Shown here: positions 1 through 5,550 of the stretch, piece after piece
Numbering within the stretch: the stretch's first letter is position 1
How the letters are laid out: every line of letters starts with the position of its first letter
Assembly (NCBI GenBank): GCA_015523575.1
Contig: WAJZ01000011.1
Span: 1-6,594, forward strand
From: Candidatus Hestiella acidicharens
Lineage (GTDB): Archaea > Thermoproteota > Thermoprotei_A > Sulfolobales > Acidilobaceae
Reading direction: 5' to 3'
DNA length: 6,594 bases
Notes under the pieces: generated by a model
Database searches by the model: none
What the model was told of the DNA's origin: nothing
Seen by the model: only the letters and a program-made list of their open reading frames with translations
Program-made: the position numbers and the translations under genes

Positions 1-326
1 AGATTGACTTTAGTGATTTTTCCAAGGTAGATTTGAGGGTTGGAAAGGTAATAAAGGCTGAAGAAGTCCCTAACAGTAGAAAGCTATTGAAACTTCTTGT
101 AGACCTAGGCAGCGAACAAAGACAGATACTAGCAGGTATTAAAAAATGGTACAGAGCAGAAGAGCTTGTCGGAAAGTTAGTTATAGTTGTCTTTAATCTA
201 AAACCTAAATTAATGGGTGGGATAGAAAGCCAAGGAATGATACTTGCAACGCCCTGTGGAAACGACCAAAAACCCGTGCTTCTAACTACAGAGGCGCCTG
301 TGGAACCTGGTTCAAAGATCTGCTAG
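1..326 (+). CDS. tRNA-binding domain protein (MetRS beta / CsaA type), 5' truncated
   Basis: The open frame runs from base 3 without a stop, so the gene begins outside the window. The TTG at 33 lies inside the conserved domain and is not the start. 107 residues are visible. They open with the family signature IDFSDFSKVDLRVGKV, followed by VPNSRKLLKLLVDLG, then GIKKWY and LMGGIESQGMIL, and end in PGSKIC. This is the OB-fold tRNA-binding domain (Pfam tRNA_bind). It occurs as the C-terminal part of methionyl-tRNA synthetase, as the stand-alone archaeal 'MetRS beta' protein, and in CsaA-like proteins. It binds the outer corner of tRNA without strong sequence preference and raises synthetase affinity. 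Nearly the whole domain is present, so a stand-alone protein of about 110 residues is quite possible. Fusion to a MetRS catalytic core upstream cannot be excluded. Confidence 0.9.
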   Translation, partial: IDFSDFSKVDLRVGKVIKAEEVPNSRKLLKLLVDLGSEQRQILAGIKKWYRAEELVGKLVIVVFNLKPKLMGGIESQGMILATPCGNDQKPVLLTTEAPVEPGSKIC

Positions 327-336
327 AAAAATTTAT
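327..336 (+). promoter_or_regulatory. TATA-like box for the 373-2410 gene pair
   Basis: The A/T-only stretch AAAATTTAT just after the preceding stop codon lies about 40 bases upstream of the ATG at 373. With the usual archaeal spacing of about 25 bases from TATA to transcript start, transcription would begin near 358-360 and leave a leader of roughly 13 bases. This rests on composition and spacing only. Confidence 0.35.
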
Positions 337-352
337 TGGATCTAACTTTACC

Positions 353-358
353 TTTTTT
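353..358 (+). terminator. U-rich terminator candidate
   Basis: A run of six T lies 27 bases after the stop of the tRNA-binding-domain gene, with no hairpin in front. Archaeal RNA polymerase can terminate on U-rich tracts alone, so this is a reasonable end for that transcript. It sits very near the start of the next transcript. Confidence 0.3.
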
Positions 359-372
359 ATCAGGGCTCAACG

Positions 373-822
373 ATGAAGAGGGTTTTAAGTGAAGAAAAAG
401 ATAATGATTTCGAACCCACGCCAAGAGTTGGGCCCTGCGTTGAGGAGCTGTTAGCAAAAAGCGAAGAGCTTGATGAGATAAATAGCGTTGCGCAGAACAG
501 GGAAGCTGATTGGGTAGATCTATTATTATATGACAATAATGGGATTCAATTTTATCTCAGAACATTTGTTGGAATTGATTGCCTTCACATAGTGCAAGGC
601 ATACTGGAATCATGTAGTGAAGCTGGCAAGGAAATATGCAAAAGATATGTCGATTATCCTGAGGTTTCAAGGATAGAACTACAAGGAGATTGCATCTTTC
701 TTTTCATCCCGCACTTTCCTTCTTTAAGAATACGTAAATTTATGGAAAAGATAGCAATTAGACCAGAAAGGATACTAGCGTACAGGCTAATATATGAAGA
801 AGGTGGCATCCTTGAAAGCTAG
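373..822 (+). CDS. Uncharacterised 149-residue protein upstream of the XPB-like helicase
   Basis: I do not recognise the family. The first 45 or so residues are acidic and polar, with many Glu and Asp, and probably flexible. Residues about 47-75 (from DWVDLLLYDN) look like beta strands. A helix rich in Cys and Glu follows (about 75-92). The C-terminal part (100-145) has a strand, DCIFLFIPHF, then a basic helix, RIRKFMEKIAIRPERI. There is no signal peptide or membrane segment, and the four Cys (22, 70, 81, 89) plus Cys107 do not form an obvious metal knuckle. The reading frame ends inside the first codons of the helicase gene, a strong sign of co-transcription and translational coupling. An accessory role for the helicase is inference from position only. 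It does not look like Bax1, the usual nuclease partner of archaeal XPB, which is much longer. Confidence 0.75.
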   Translation: MKRVLSEEKDNDFEPTPRVGPCVEELLAKSEELDEINSVAQNREADWVDLLLYDNNGIQFYLRTFVGIDCLHIVQGILESCSEAGKEICKRYVDYPEVSRIELQGDCIFLFIPHFPSLRIRKFMEKIAIRPERILAYRLIYEEGGILES

Positions 823-2410
823 ATTTAGAATTAAGGGATGGTTAGATAACGATACTTATGGAGAGCTGCTGAGTTTTTCAAATTATTTGGGAAGGTATCA
901 AGGTACCTCGATTTTTGAAATCAACGAAGAAAAAATGAGGCTAAATGGTTATTCTCCAATAGATGTTATAGAGAAGCTAAGAGACCTTGAAAGGAATGCC
1001 TTTGCTGAAGACATAAAAGCTATAGAAAATCATTTCAAAGAAAATCTTTCTATAAAAATCGACTATGATGGAAAACACATACTATTAAGTTCTAAGGTTT
1101 ATTTGAAGCAATACTTAAGCGACTTTTATGCTAAAGGTAAATATGATAGTTCAAAGAAATCGTATATATTTGAACCATACCTATATGTTGACCTGAAAAA
1201 ATACCTGATGTCTAGGGGTTTTATCATCGAAGATAGAACCAATATATTCCTAGACAGTAAATTGCCTAGAGAACTCTCATTTAACGGAATCCTTAGAGAC
1301 TATCAAGAGGAAGCGGTTAAGAAATGGAGCGAGAATGGAAAAGGTGTTATAGTTCTACCAACCGGATCCGGAAAAACGATCATCGCAATACGGGCTATTG
1401 CAAAGCTAGGAGTGAATACCCTTATAGTAGTTTATACCAAAGAACATATAAAACAATGGAGCAACGCTATAAAAAAGTTTACAGACGCTGGTCCTCTTGT
1501 GGGAGAATTCTATGGCGAAGACAAAAATATAAGGCCAATAACAGTTACAACATATCAAAGCGCATTTAGAAACGTAACCATATTTTCAAGGAAGTTTAAA
1601 TTTTTAATCTTTGATGAAGCTCACCATTTACCAGCAGAAAAGTTTAAAGCCATAGCAATAGGTATGCCATCACCGTTTAGAATGGGTTTATCAGCTATTG
1701 CCGTAAGAGAGGATGGAAAGGAAAATGAAATATTTCCTCTTATTGGAGGCATAGTTTATCAAAAATCTCCAGGGGAGCTTTCCGAAAAAGGCTACCTAGC
1801 ACCTTATATCATAAGAAGGATCAGAGTAGATCTTAACAAAGAAGATATGAAAAAATATGATGAACTAAAAAAGCAGTATATAGTTTTTTCGAAAGGAAGA
1901 AAGTTTGATGAAATATTAGAAGCAGCAAAGAGAGGAGAGAGGAATGCTATAAATGCCCTAAGGCTAAAGGCACAAATGCAACATATTGTACAAAATAGTG
2001 AGGCAAAAATAAATAAGGTTATTGAAATAGCTAAGAATGAGCTTAGTAGGGGCTCTAAAATAATAATATTTACACAATATAAGGAGCAGGCAGAAACTAT
2101 AGCTAATAAGCTAGGCGCTTTTTTAATCCATGGTGGGATAGAGGAGAAGATGAGAATAAATGCCCTAGAGGGCTTCAAAAATGCAAAGAGTGCTATACTA
2201 GTAATTACTACGGTTGGTGACGAAGGCTTAGACATTCCAGATGCTAACATCGGCATTTTTGTCTCTGGTACAGGTTCTAGAAGACAGTTCATCCAAAGGC
2301 TTGGGAGGTTACTTAGACCAATGCCCGGCAAAAAATCTATATTGTATGAAATTGTTGCCAGTAGAACTAGCGAAGAGGTGCAATCAAGAAAAAGAAGAAA
2401 TGCCCTTTAA
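794..2410 (+). CDS. xpb: XPB/Rad25-like superfamily 2 DNA helicase
   Basis: An ATP-dependent DNA translocase of the XPB family, which opens DNA in repair and, in eukaryotes, within TFIIH. Motifs in order: RDYQ (168-171), Walker A LPTGSGKT (188-195), VVYTKEHIKQW (about 212-222), TTYQS (252-256), DEAHH (274-278), motif III SAI (300-302), the XPB-specific RED triplet (305-307), IIIFTQY (423-429), TTVGDEGLDIP (472-482) and QRLGRLLRP (501-509). The segment 345-405 between the two RecA folds fits the thumb-like insertion of XPB. At 538 residues it is longer than the roughly 450 known for Archaeoglobus XPB. The extra part is at the N terminus: about 155 residues precede the helicase core. Motif III reads SAI where the family normally has (S/T)AT. 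The start may be ATG 794 or TTG 812, which has a GGTGG at 802-806. No Bax1 gene follows, because sucD comes next on the other strand. Confidence 0.92.
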   Translation: MKKVASLKARFRIKGWLDNDTYGELLSFSNYLGRYQGTSIFEINEEKMRLNGYSPIDVIEKLRDLERNAFAEDIKAIENHFKENLSIKIDYDGKHILLSSKVYLKQYLSDFYAKGKYDSSKKSYIFEPYLYVDLKKYLMSRGFIIEDRTNIFLDSKLPRELSFNGILRDYQEEAVKKWSENGKGVIVLPTGSGKTIIAIRAIAKLGVNTLIVVYTKEHIKQWSNAIKKFTDAGPLVGEFYGEDKNIRPITVTTYQSAFRNVTIFSRKFKFLIFDEAHHLPAEKFKAIAIGMPSPFRMGLSAIAVREDGKENEIFPLIGGIVYQKSPGELSEKGYLAPYIIRRIRVDLNKEDMKKYDELKKQYIVFSKGRKFDEILEAAKRGERNAINALRLKAQMQHIVQNSEAKINKVIEIAKNELSRGSKIIIFTQYKEQAETIANKLGAFLIHGGIEEKMRINALEGFKNAKSAILVITTVGDEGLDIPDANIGIFVSGTGSRRQFIQRLGRLLRPMPGKKSILYEIVASRTSEEVQSRKRRNAL

Positions 2411-2426
2411 CCTAAGGCCCTTATAC

Positions 2427-2433
2427 AAAAGAA
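2427..2433 (-). terminator. T-rich tract after sucD (minus strand)
   Basis: Read on the minus strand this is TTCTTTT, 9 bases beyond the sucD stop codon, in the 31-base gap shared with the converging helicase gene. It is a possible U-rich terminator for sucCD. No hairpin is evident. Confidence 0.25.
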
Positions 2434-2441
2434 CCGAAATG

Positions 2442-3317
2442 CTACTTAAGAACCTCCTTCACGAGCTTTGGTATTTCAAAAGGAGTCTCAGCAACCTTTA
2501 TACCTACACTTCTCAGCGTCTCTACTTTATCTTTGTAAGAACCAGAACCCATGGTTATGATAGCACCAGCGTGTCCCATTCTTTTTCCGACAGGAGCAGT
2601 CTTTCCTGCAACAAAAGCAACCACAGGTTTTGTAAAGGCTTTTTCCTCAACCATTTTTGCAGCCCTCTCTTCCGCATCTCCTCCTATTTCTCCTATTAAC
2701 ACCAAGGCCTTTGTCTGAGGATCGTTTTCATAGAGTTTCATAACCTCAGTAAAAGATATACCTATAACAGGATCACCTCCAACGCCTATTACTGTAGACT
2801 GCCCTATGCCATTTTTGCTCAGTACATTGCTAATTTCGTAAGTTAGCGTCCCGCTTCTTGAAGCAATTCCTACATTTCCTTGCAAAAAGACGTTGCCAGG
2901 CATTATACCAATCTTCGATTTTCCAGGTGATATAATCCCAGGACAATTAGGACCTATGATAGTCGTTCCCCTAGATCTTGCGTAAGTTATGAATTTTATT
3001 GAGTCATGTATCGGAATATGTTCAGTAATAACAACAACTAGCTTTAACCCTGAATCTATAGCCTCATAGACGGCATCTGTCGCAAACCTTGCTGGAACGA
3101 AAATTATAGAAGTGTCTGCCTCGGGATGCTCTCTCTTTGCCTCATCAACGGTATCGTATACAGGTATATCAAATATCTTTGTACCACCTTTGCCAGGAGT
3201 AACTCCAGCAACTATTTTCGTTCCATATTCAAGCATACGCTTTGTATGAAAGGATCCTTCATTACCTGTTATCCCCTGAACAATCACCCTAGTCTTTTCA
3301 TCAACTAATATCGTCAT
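2442..3317 (-). CDS. sucD: Succinyl-CoA synthetase, alpha subunit
   Basis: Alpha subunit of the cytosolic enzyme that interconverts succinyl-CoA and succinate with formation of ATP or GTP, in the citric acid cycle. The 291 residues match the usual family length. The N-terminal CoA-binding Rossmann fold holds [14 protein letters not shown] (11-24) and the GKGG loop (42-45). The ligase part has IGPNCPGII (121-129), SRSGTLTYE (153-161) and GGDP (180-183). The phosphohistidine is His249 in the GKRMGHAGA segment, equivalent to the catalytic His of the E. coli enzyme. The ATG is preceded by a strong ribosome binding site that overlaps the end of sucC, so the two subunits are made together from one message. 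No key residue is missing. A related NDP-forming acyl-CoA synthetase is less likely, because those usually have alpha and beta parts of different layout. Confidence 0.97.
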   Translation of the reverse strand: MTILVDEKTRVIVQGITGNEGSFHTKRMLEYGTKIVAGVTPGKGGTKIFDIPVYDTVDEAKREHPEADTSIIFVPARFATDAVYEAIDSGLKLVVVITEHIPIHDSIKFITYARSRGTTIIGPNCPGIISPGKSKIGIMPGNVFLQGNVGIASRSGTLTYEISNVLSKNGIGQSTVIGVGGDPVIGISFTEVMKLYENDPQTKALVLIGEIGGDAEERAAKMVEEKAFTKPVVAFVAGKTAPVGKRMGHAGAIITMGSGSYKDKVETLRSVGIKVAETPFEIPKLVKEVLK

Positions 3318-3320
3318 TTC

Positions 3321-3330
3321 TGATCACCTC
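3321..3330 (-). promoter_or_regulatory. Strong Shine-Dalgarno site of sucD
   Basis: The minus strand reads GAGGTGATCA here, 3 bases before the sucD ATG by its end and about 6 by its GGTGATC core. It is nearly complementary to the 3' end of archaeal 16S rRNA. It overlaps the sucC stop codon (3329-3331), which points to coupled translation of the two subunits in equal amounts. Confidence 0.8.
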
Positions 3331-4462
3331 ACCTACTCACAACAACTTTAGCTGCTTCTATAGGATCATTAAATACTTCTATACCAGCTTCTTCTAATAT
3401 CTTCCTTCCTTCCTCTTCATTAGTTCCTGTAAGCCTAATTACAACAGGTTTTTTAATACCTGTTTCGTTTAAGGCCATAATAATTCCCTTCGCTACTTCA
3501 TCCGCCCTAGTAATTCCGCCAAACATGTTTATGAAAATCTTTTTAGCTTTTGGGTACTGCAGCAGGAAAGAAACGCACCGCTTGACATGCTCAGCGTCGG
3601 CTCCACCGCCCATATCTAGGAAATTTGCCGGCTTACCGCCAAATCCATAGACTAGATCCATTGTGGTCATAGTTAAACCAGCTCCATTCCCCAATATACC
3701 TACGTCTCCATCAAGCTCGACAAACGCTAAACCCAACTCATGTCCTTTGATCTCATATTCTGTGTTTTCTCCTAACCTTTCTTTTTCGGTTTTTGCAAAG
3801 TCTTTGTGCCTATAGAGGCTGTTGTCATCAATAGTAATCCTCAGGTCTAGTGGCAAGACCCTGTCATCAAGATATGCCAAAGGATTGCTTTCAGCAAGCT
3901 CAGCATCATATTCAATAAAAGCCTTGTATAATGTTAACAAGAACCTTTCGAAACTACCCAAGGCCTTTCCAACAACTCCTATTCTCTTCCCTATTAGCCT
4001 AGCTTCATAACTTCTCAAACCAACAAAAGGATCTATTGGATACCTTATAATGCTCTCTGGCTTTGTCCTAGCTATTTCTTCGATGTCTATGCCTCCATAT
4101 TGGGATGCTAATACTAAAGGTCTCCTATCATTTCTATCTATTACTAAGCCTACATATAGCTCTTTTTCATGTGGTATGGCCTTTTCAATCAATATGTAAG
4201 AAGGCTTGATCCCCTTAATAGGGGTCTCGAACAACGCCTTTGTTGTTTCTATGGCTTCTTCAATTGTTTTCACCAACTTTATTCCTCCAGCCTTTCCCCT
4301 TCCTGCCACCAATACCTGTGACTTCACAGCCAGCGGTGGTTCTATTCCAGAATCCTTTATTTTCTTTTCTACATCATCACCTTTTTTGATTAGTATGCTT
4401 TCTGGAATGCTAAAGCCATAATTTCTTATTATCTCCTTAGCCTCAAATTCAAATAGCTTCAA
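3329..4462 (-). CDS. sucC: Succinyl-CoA synthetase, beta subunit
   Basis: Nucleotide- and succinate-binding subunit that pairs with SucD. The 377 residues are close to the 388 of E. coli SucC. The N-terminal ATP-grasp domain begins with the typical FEAKEIIRNYG (6-16), then VKSQVLVAGRGKAGGIKL (46-63), the nucleotide-binding Gly/Lys-rich loop. ESNPL (191-195) and LDLRITIDDN (205-214) correspond to the metal-binding ExNPL and Asp segments. The C-terminal CoA-ligase domain has GNGAGLTMTTMD (258-269), FLDMGGGAD (281-289) and NMFGGITR (312-319). The start is TTG at 4462-4460. A nearby ATG is out of frame. A GGTG on the minus strand at 4474-4471 and a TATA-like box further upstream support the TTG. 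First gene of the sucCD operon. Whether ATP or GTP is preferred cannot be read from the sequence. Confidence 0.97.
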   Translation of the reverse strand: MKLFEFEAKEIIRNYGFSIPESILIKKGDDVEKKIKDSGIEPPLAVKSQVLVAGRGKAGGIKLVKTIEEAIETTKALFETPIKGIKPSYILIEKAIPHEKELYVGLVIDRNDRRPLVLASQYGGIDIEEIARTKPESIIRYPIDPFVGLRSYEARLIGKRIGVVGKALGSFERFLLTLYKAFIEYDAELAESNPLAYLDDRVLPLDLRITIDDNSLYRHKDFAKTEKERLGENTEYEIKGHELGLAFVELDGDVGILGNGAGLTMTTMDLVYGFGGKPANFLDMGGGADAEHVKRCVSFLLQYPKAKKIFINMFGGITRADEVAKGIIMALNETGIKKPVVIRLTGTNEEEGRKILEEAGIEVFNDPIEAAKVVVSR

Positions 4463-4497
4463 TTCCCATACACCAAAATATCAATAGTCCCAAATCA

Positions 4498-4508
4498 GGA
4501 TTAAATTC
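4498..4508 (-). promoter_or_regulatory. TATA-like box of the sucCD operon
   Basis: On the minus strand this reads GAATTTAATCC, centred about 41 bases before the sucC TTG. Typical spacing puts the transcript start near 4476, giving a short leader with the GGTG at 4474-4471 at its 5' end. A second A/T-rich stretch, minus strand ATTATAAAAG near 4520-4530, is an alternative box. Confidence 0.5.
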
Positions 4509-4606
4509 TTTTAGCCTAATCTTTTATAATATGATTATCTATGTGTACCTATATTATTTCTCTTAATGTATCTGACCTGTTTCTCCCTAGGTGGTCATTC
4601 AATCGT

Positions 4607-4614
4607 TTTATATA
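4607..4614 (+). promoter_or_regulatory. TATA-like box ahead of the first GC-rich island
   Basis: TTTATATA lies about 25 bases upstream of 4633, where the outer arm of the proposed RNA structure begins. The spacing is what archaeal TBP/TFB promoters need. This favours a plus-strand transcript from the island. Confidence 0.45.
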
Positions 4615-4632
4615 GGTTTATGGTAGCACCTA

Positions 4633-4796
4633 AAGAGTTCCACCTGTCCATAACCCCTCTTGAGGGTTATGGAGCCATGGGTGGCTGTTGAAGCCAACGG
4701 CATAAGGCTCCCATCTAAGTCATGCCCTGCGGGAGCTTGGAGCATTGCCCTCATTGCTCCTCAAACAATAACTTAACTATCAATGCATAAACTCTT
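4633..4796 (+). ncRNA. Candidate structured non-coding RNA, about 165 nt
   Basis: Inverted repeats are perfect and nest into one plausible fold. An outer stem joins AAGAGTT (4633-4639) to AACTCTT (4790-4796). Inside are a 10-bp hairpin, TCCATAACCC (4647-4656) with GGGTTATGGA (4664-4673) and a 7-base loop; a 5-bp hairpin at 4682-4696; a 6-bp stem GCTCCC (4707-4712) with GGGAGC (4731-4736); and a 6-bp stem GGAGCA (4739-4744) with TGCTCC (4755-4760). GC content is well above the surroundings and a TATA-like box sits at the right distance upstream. I looked for marks of SRP RNA, RNase P RNA, tRNA, 5S rRNA and C/D box RNA and found none. Strand is uncertain, because inverted repeats fold on both strands; plus is chosen from the promoter. 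It could be novel, or a remnant of a TnpB-type guide RNA scaffold. Confidence 0.45.
4647..4673. repeat. Perfect 10-bp inverted repeat
   Basis: TCCATAACCC and GGGTTATGGA are separated by CTCTTGA. This is the strongest hairpin in the window. A second copy of the right arm, GGTTATGGA, lies at 4973-4981, so the left arm has two possible partners 308 bases apart. Confidence 0.85.
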
Positions 4797-4820
4797 CCTT
4801 GGAACGTTAAAATGTATTCA

Positions 4821-4997
4821 GCCCCCCACACTCTAAAAGGTAAGGGTTCCCTTTAGGGCGTTTATTAGTCCCCAGCACCTATTCGGGGATACACCTGTGG
4901 GGTAGTCGAACTGCTCAGAGATGCCCATTTTGTATCTATTCCCAGTTACTTCTATTCCACTTAGGAAACCCAGGTTATGGAAACTTTTTAAATGCAT
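4821..4997 (-). other. Second GC-rich island; possible TnpB/IS605-type right-end remnant or second RNA
   Basis: Read on the minus strand, the segment from about 4852 to 4823 starts GGGAACCCTTACC, then TTTTAGAG, then a G-rich tail. As I remember them, the ends of many archaeal and bacterial IS605/IS1341-type (tnpB) elements carry a similar GGGAACCCT..CC..TTTAG..G-rich hairpin, which also forms the 3' end of the TnpB guide RNA scaffold. The same strand holds a 54-codon open frame (4997-4833) ending ALKGTLTF just at that hairpin, as TnpB C-termini often do, but no zinc ribbon or RuvC motif is visible. Local stems are CTAAA(A)GG/CCTTTAG (4833-4856) and TCCCC/GGGGA (4869-4889). A TATA-like box TTTAAAAA (minus, about 4991-4984) precedes it. 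Either a decayed element or an independent RNA; no transposase gene is present. Confidence 0.3.
4984..4992 (-). promoter_or_regulatory. TATA-like box reading into the islands (minus strand)
   Basis: The minus strand reads ATTTAAAAAG, a good archaeal TATA match, and would start a transcript near 4965 running leftward through both GC-rich islands. It competes with the plus-strand box at 4607 as the promoter of the candidate RNA. Confidence 0.35.
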
Positions 4998-5212
4998 TCA
5001 CAAATTATAAGCATTCCATCTCCGCCTTAAAAGGCAAAGTTTTCAGTTGTAAATAGCCAGAAACCTTACTAGTAGTTTGTATTTTTGTGTTTTACCATTA
5101 TAGTCATATAATAGCTATAGGTGGAAATAATGGTCTTCTTAGCCTTCTTCATCTCGAGTTTAAAGGGTCATTTCTATGTCTGCTATAAAGCTAAAAAAAG
5201 GATATAAGCGAT

Positions 5213-5221
5213 AAATTTAAA
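5213..5221 (+). promoter_or_regulatory. TATA-like box of the TRAM operon
   Basis: AAATTTAAA is centred about 33 bases before the TTG at 5251. The expected transcript start near 5244-5247 leaves only a few bases of leader, so the first gene is probably translated from a leaderless or almost leaderless message. This agrees with the lack of a ribosome binding site before the TTG. Confidence 0.6.
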
Positions 5222-5250
5222 CCTATTAATGGAAACATGGGTGTATATAG

Positions 5251-5550
5251 TTGAATAGAAGGCGTAGACAGGCCGAGAGAAGGAACATATATAACATCGA
5301 CCTTCATAGGCTAAGCTCATATCCAACATACAATAGGGACAAAGGAAATGAGTTAAGCAAAGGTGATATAATAAGGGTTGTTATAGGAGACATGGACGGA
5401 AATGGCATGGGCATAGCATCCTATAAAAAATTTAGAGTTTTCGTGAAAGGTGAAGTGTATCCAGGTGACAAGGTAGAGGTTAGAGTAGAATCGGTTAAAG
5501 GGAATAGCGTGATCGGAAAACTTGAAAGGGTGGAGGAGAGGAGAAGTTGA
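5251..5550 (+). CDS. TRAM-domain RNA-binding protein
   Basis: A 99-residue protein made of a very basic N-terminal tail (RRRRQAERR, residues 3-11), a linker to about residue 35, and a TRAM domain at about 36-93. The domain shows the family pattern GDIIRVVIGDMDGNGMGIA (38-56), then FRVFVKGEVYPGDKVEVRVE (61-80) and a last strand ending in GKLERV. TRAM is a five-strand OB-like fold that binds tRNA or other structured RNA. It is fused to tRNA-modifying enzymes such as TrmA/MiaB, and archaea also have small stand-alone forms, some shown to act as RNA chaperones. The basic tail is longer than in the smallest stand-alone forms and could add RNA contact (inference). Start is TTG, supported by the TATA spacing. 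Its stop overlaps the start of the next gene by four bases, so they form an operon. Confidence 0.88.
   Translation: MNRRRRQAERRNIYNIDLHRLSSYPTYNRDKGNELSKGDIIRVVIGDMDGNGMGIASYKKFRVFVKGEVYPGDKVEVRVESVKGNSVIGKLERVEERRS
5529..5543 (+). promoter_or_regulatory. Purine-rich ribosome binding site of the 190-residue gene
   Basis: GGTGGAGGAGAGGAG inside the end of the TRAM gene provides GGTGG about 13 bases and GAGG 4-8 bases before the TTG at 5547. It supports internal initiation at TTG 5547 over the in-frame ATG at 5562. Confidence 0.6.

Larger units (their letters stand above)
4463..5250. other. 788-base region without a convincing protein gene; two GC-rich islands
   Basis: No open frame here looks like a conserved protein. 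By hand count 4621-4760 is about 56% G+C (78 of 140) and 4821-4920 about 55%, while the intervening 4761-4820 and the flanks 4500-4615 and 4981-5250 are AT-rich like the rest of the window. In AT-rich thermophiles such islands usually mark structured RNAs. Three short open frames occur: plus 4669-4776 (35 codons), minus 4997-4833 (54 codons) and minus 4754-4608 (48 codons). I do not call any of them a gene. From 5000 to 5210 I see only AT-rich DNA, one weak 25-codon frame with a GGTGG site (5130-5207), and the promoter of the next operon. Confidence 0.8.

Noticed and set aside
1804..2331. 175-codon open frame on the minus strand
   Set aside because: It lies wholly inside the helicase's second RecA domain, whose motifs are intact on the plus strand. 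The Ser/Phe/Ile-rich product is typical of the shadow of an AT-rich gene.
2241..2699. 152-codon plus-strand frame across the helicase end and sucD
   Set aside because: It overlaps two well-supported genes in other frames, and its Ser/Arg/Tyr-rich product matches nothing.
4608..4754. 48-codon minus-strand frame, in phase with the 54-codon frame at 4997-4833
   Set aside because: Four in-phase stops lie between the two frames and no family motif is visible. A decayed coding past is possible but cannot be shown.
4669..4776. 35-codon plus-strand frame in the first GC-rich island
   Set aside because: It overlaps the strong hairpin and stems, and its GAGGG is too close to the ATG. Its composition follows from GC content, and opposing frames are equally open.
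4900..4915. tRNA T-arm-like GTAG-TCGAA-CTGC
   Set aside because: No acceptor stem, D arm or anticodon arm can be placed around it on either strand.
4621..4980. Known large archaeal RNAs (SRP RNA, RNase P RNA) as identity of the GC-rich islands
   Set aside because: I could not find the SRP helix 8 GGAAGGGAGC-type motif or the RNase P conserved regions such as the ACAGAA segment on either strand.
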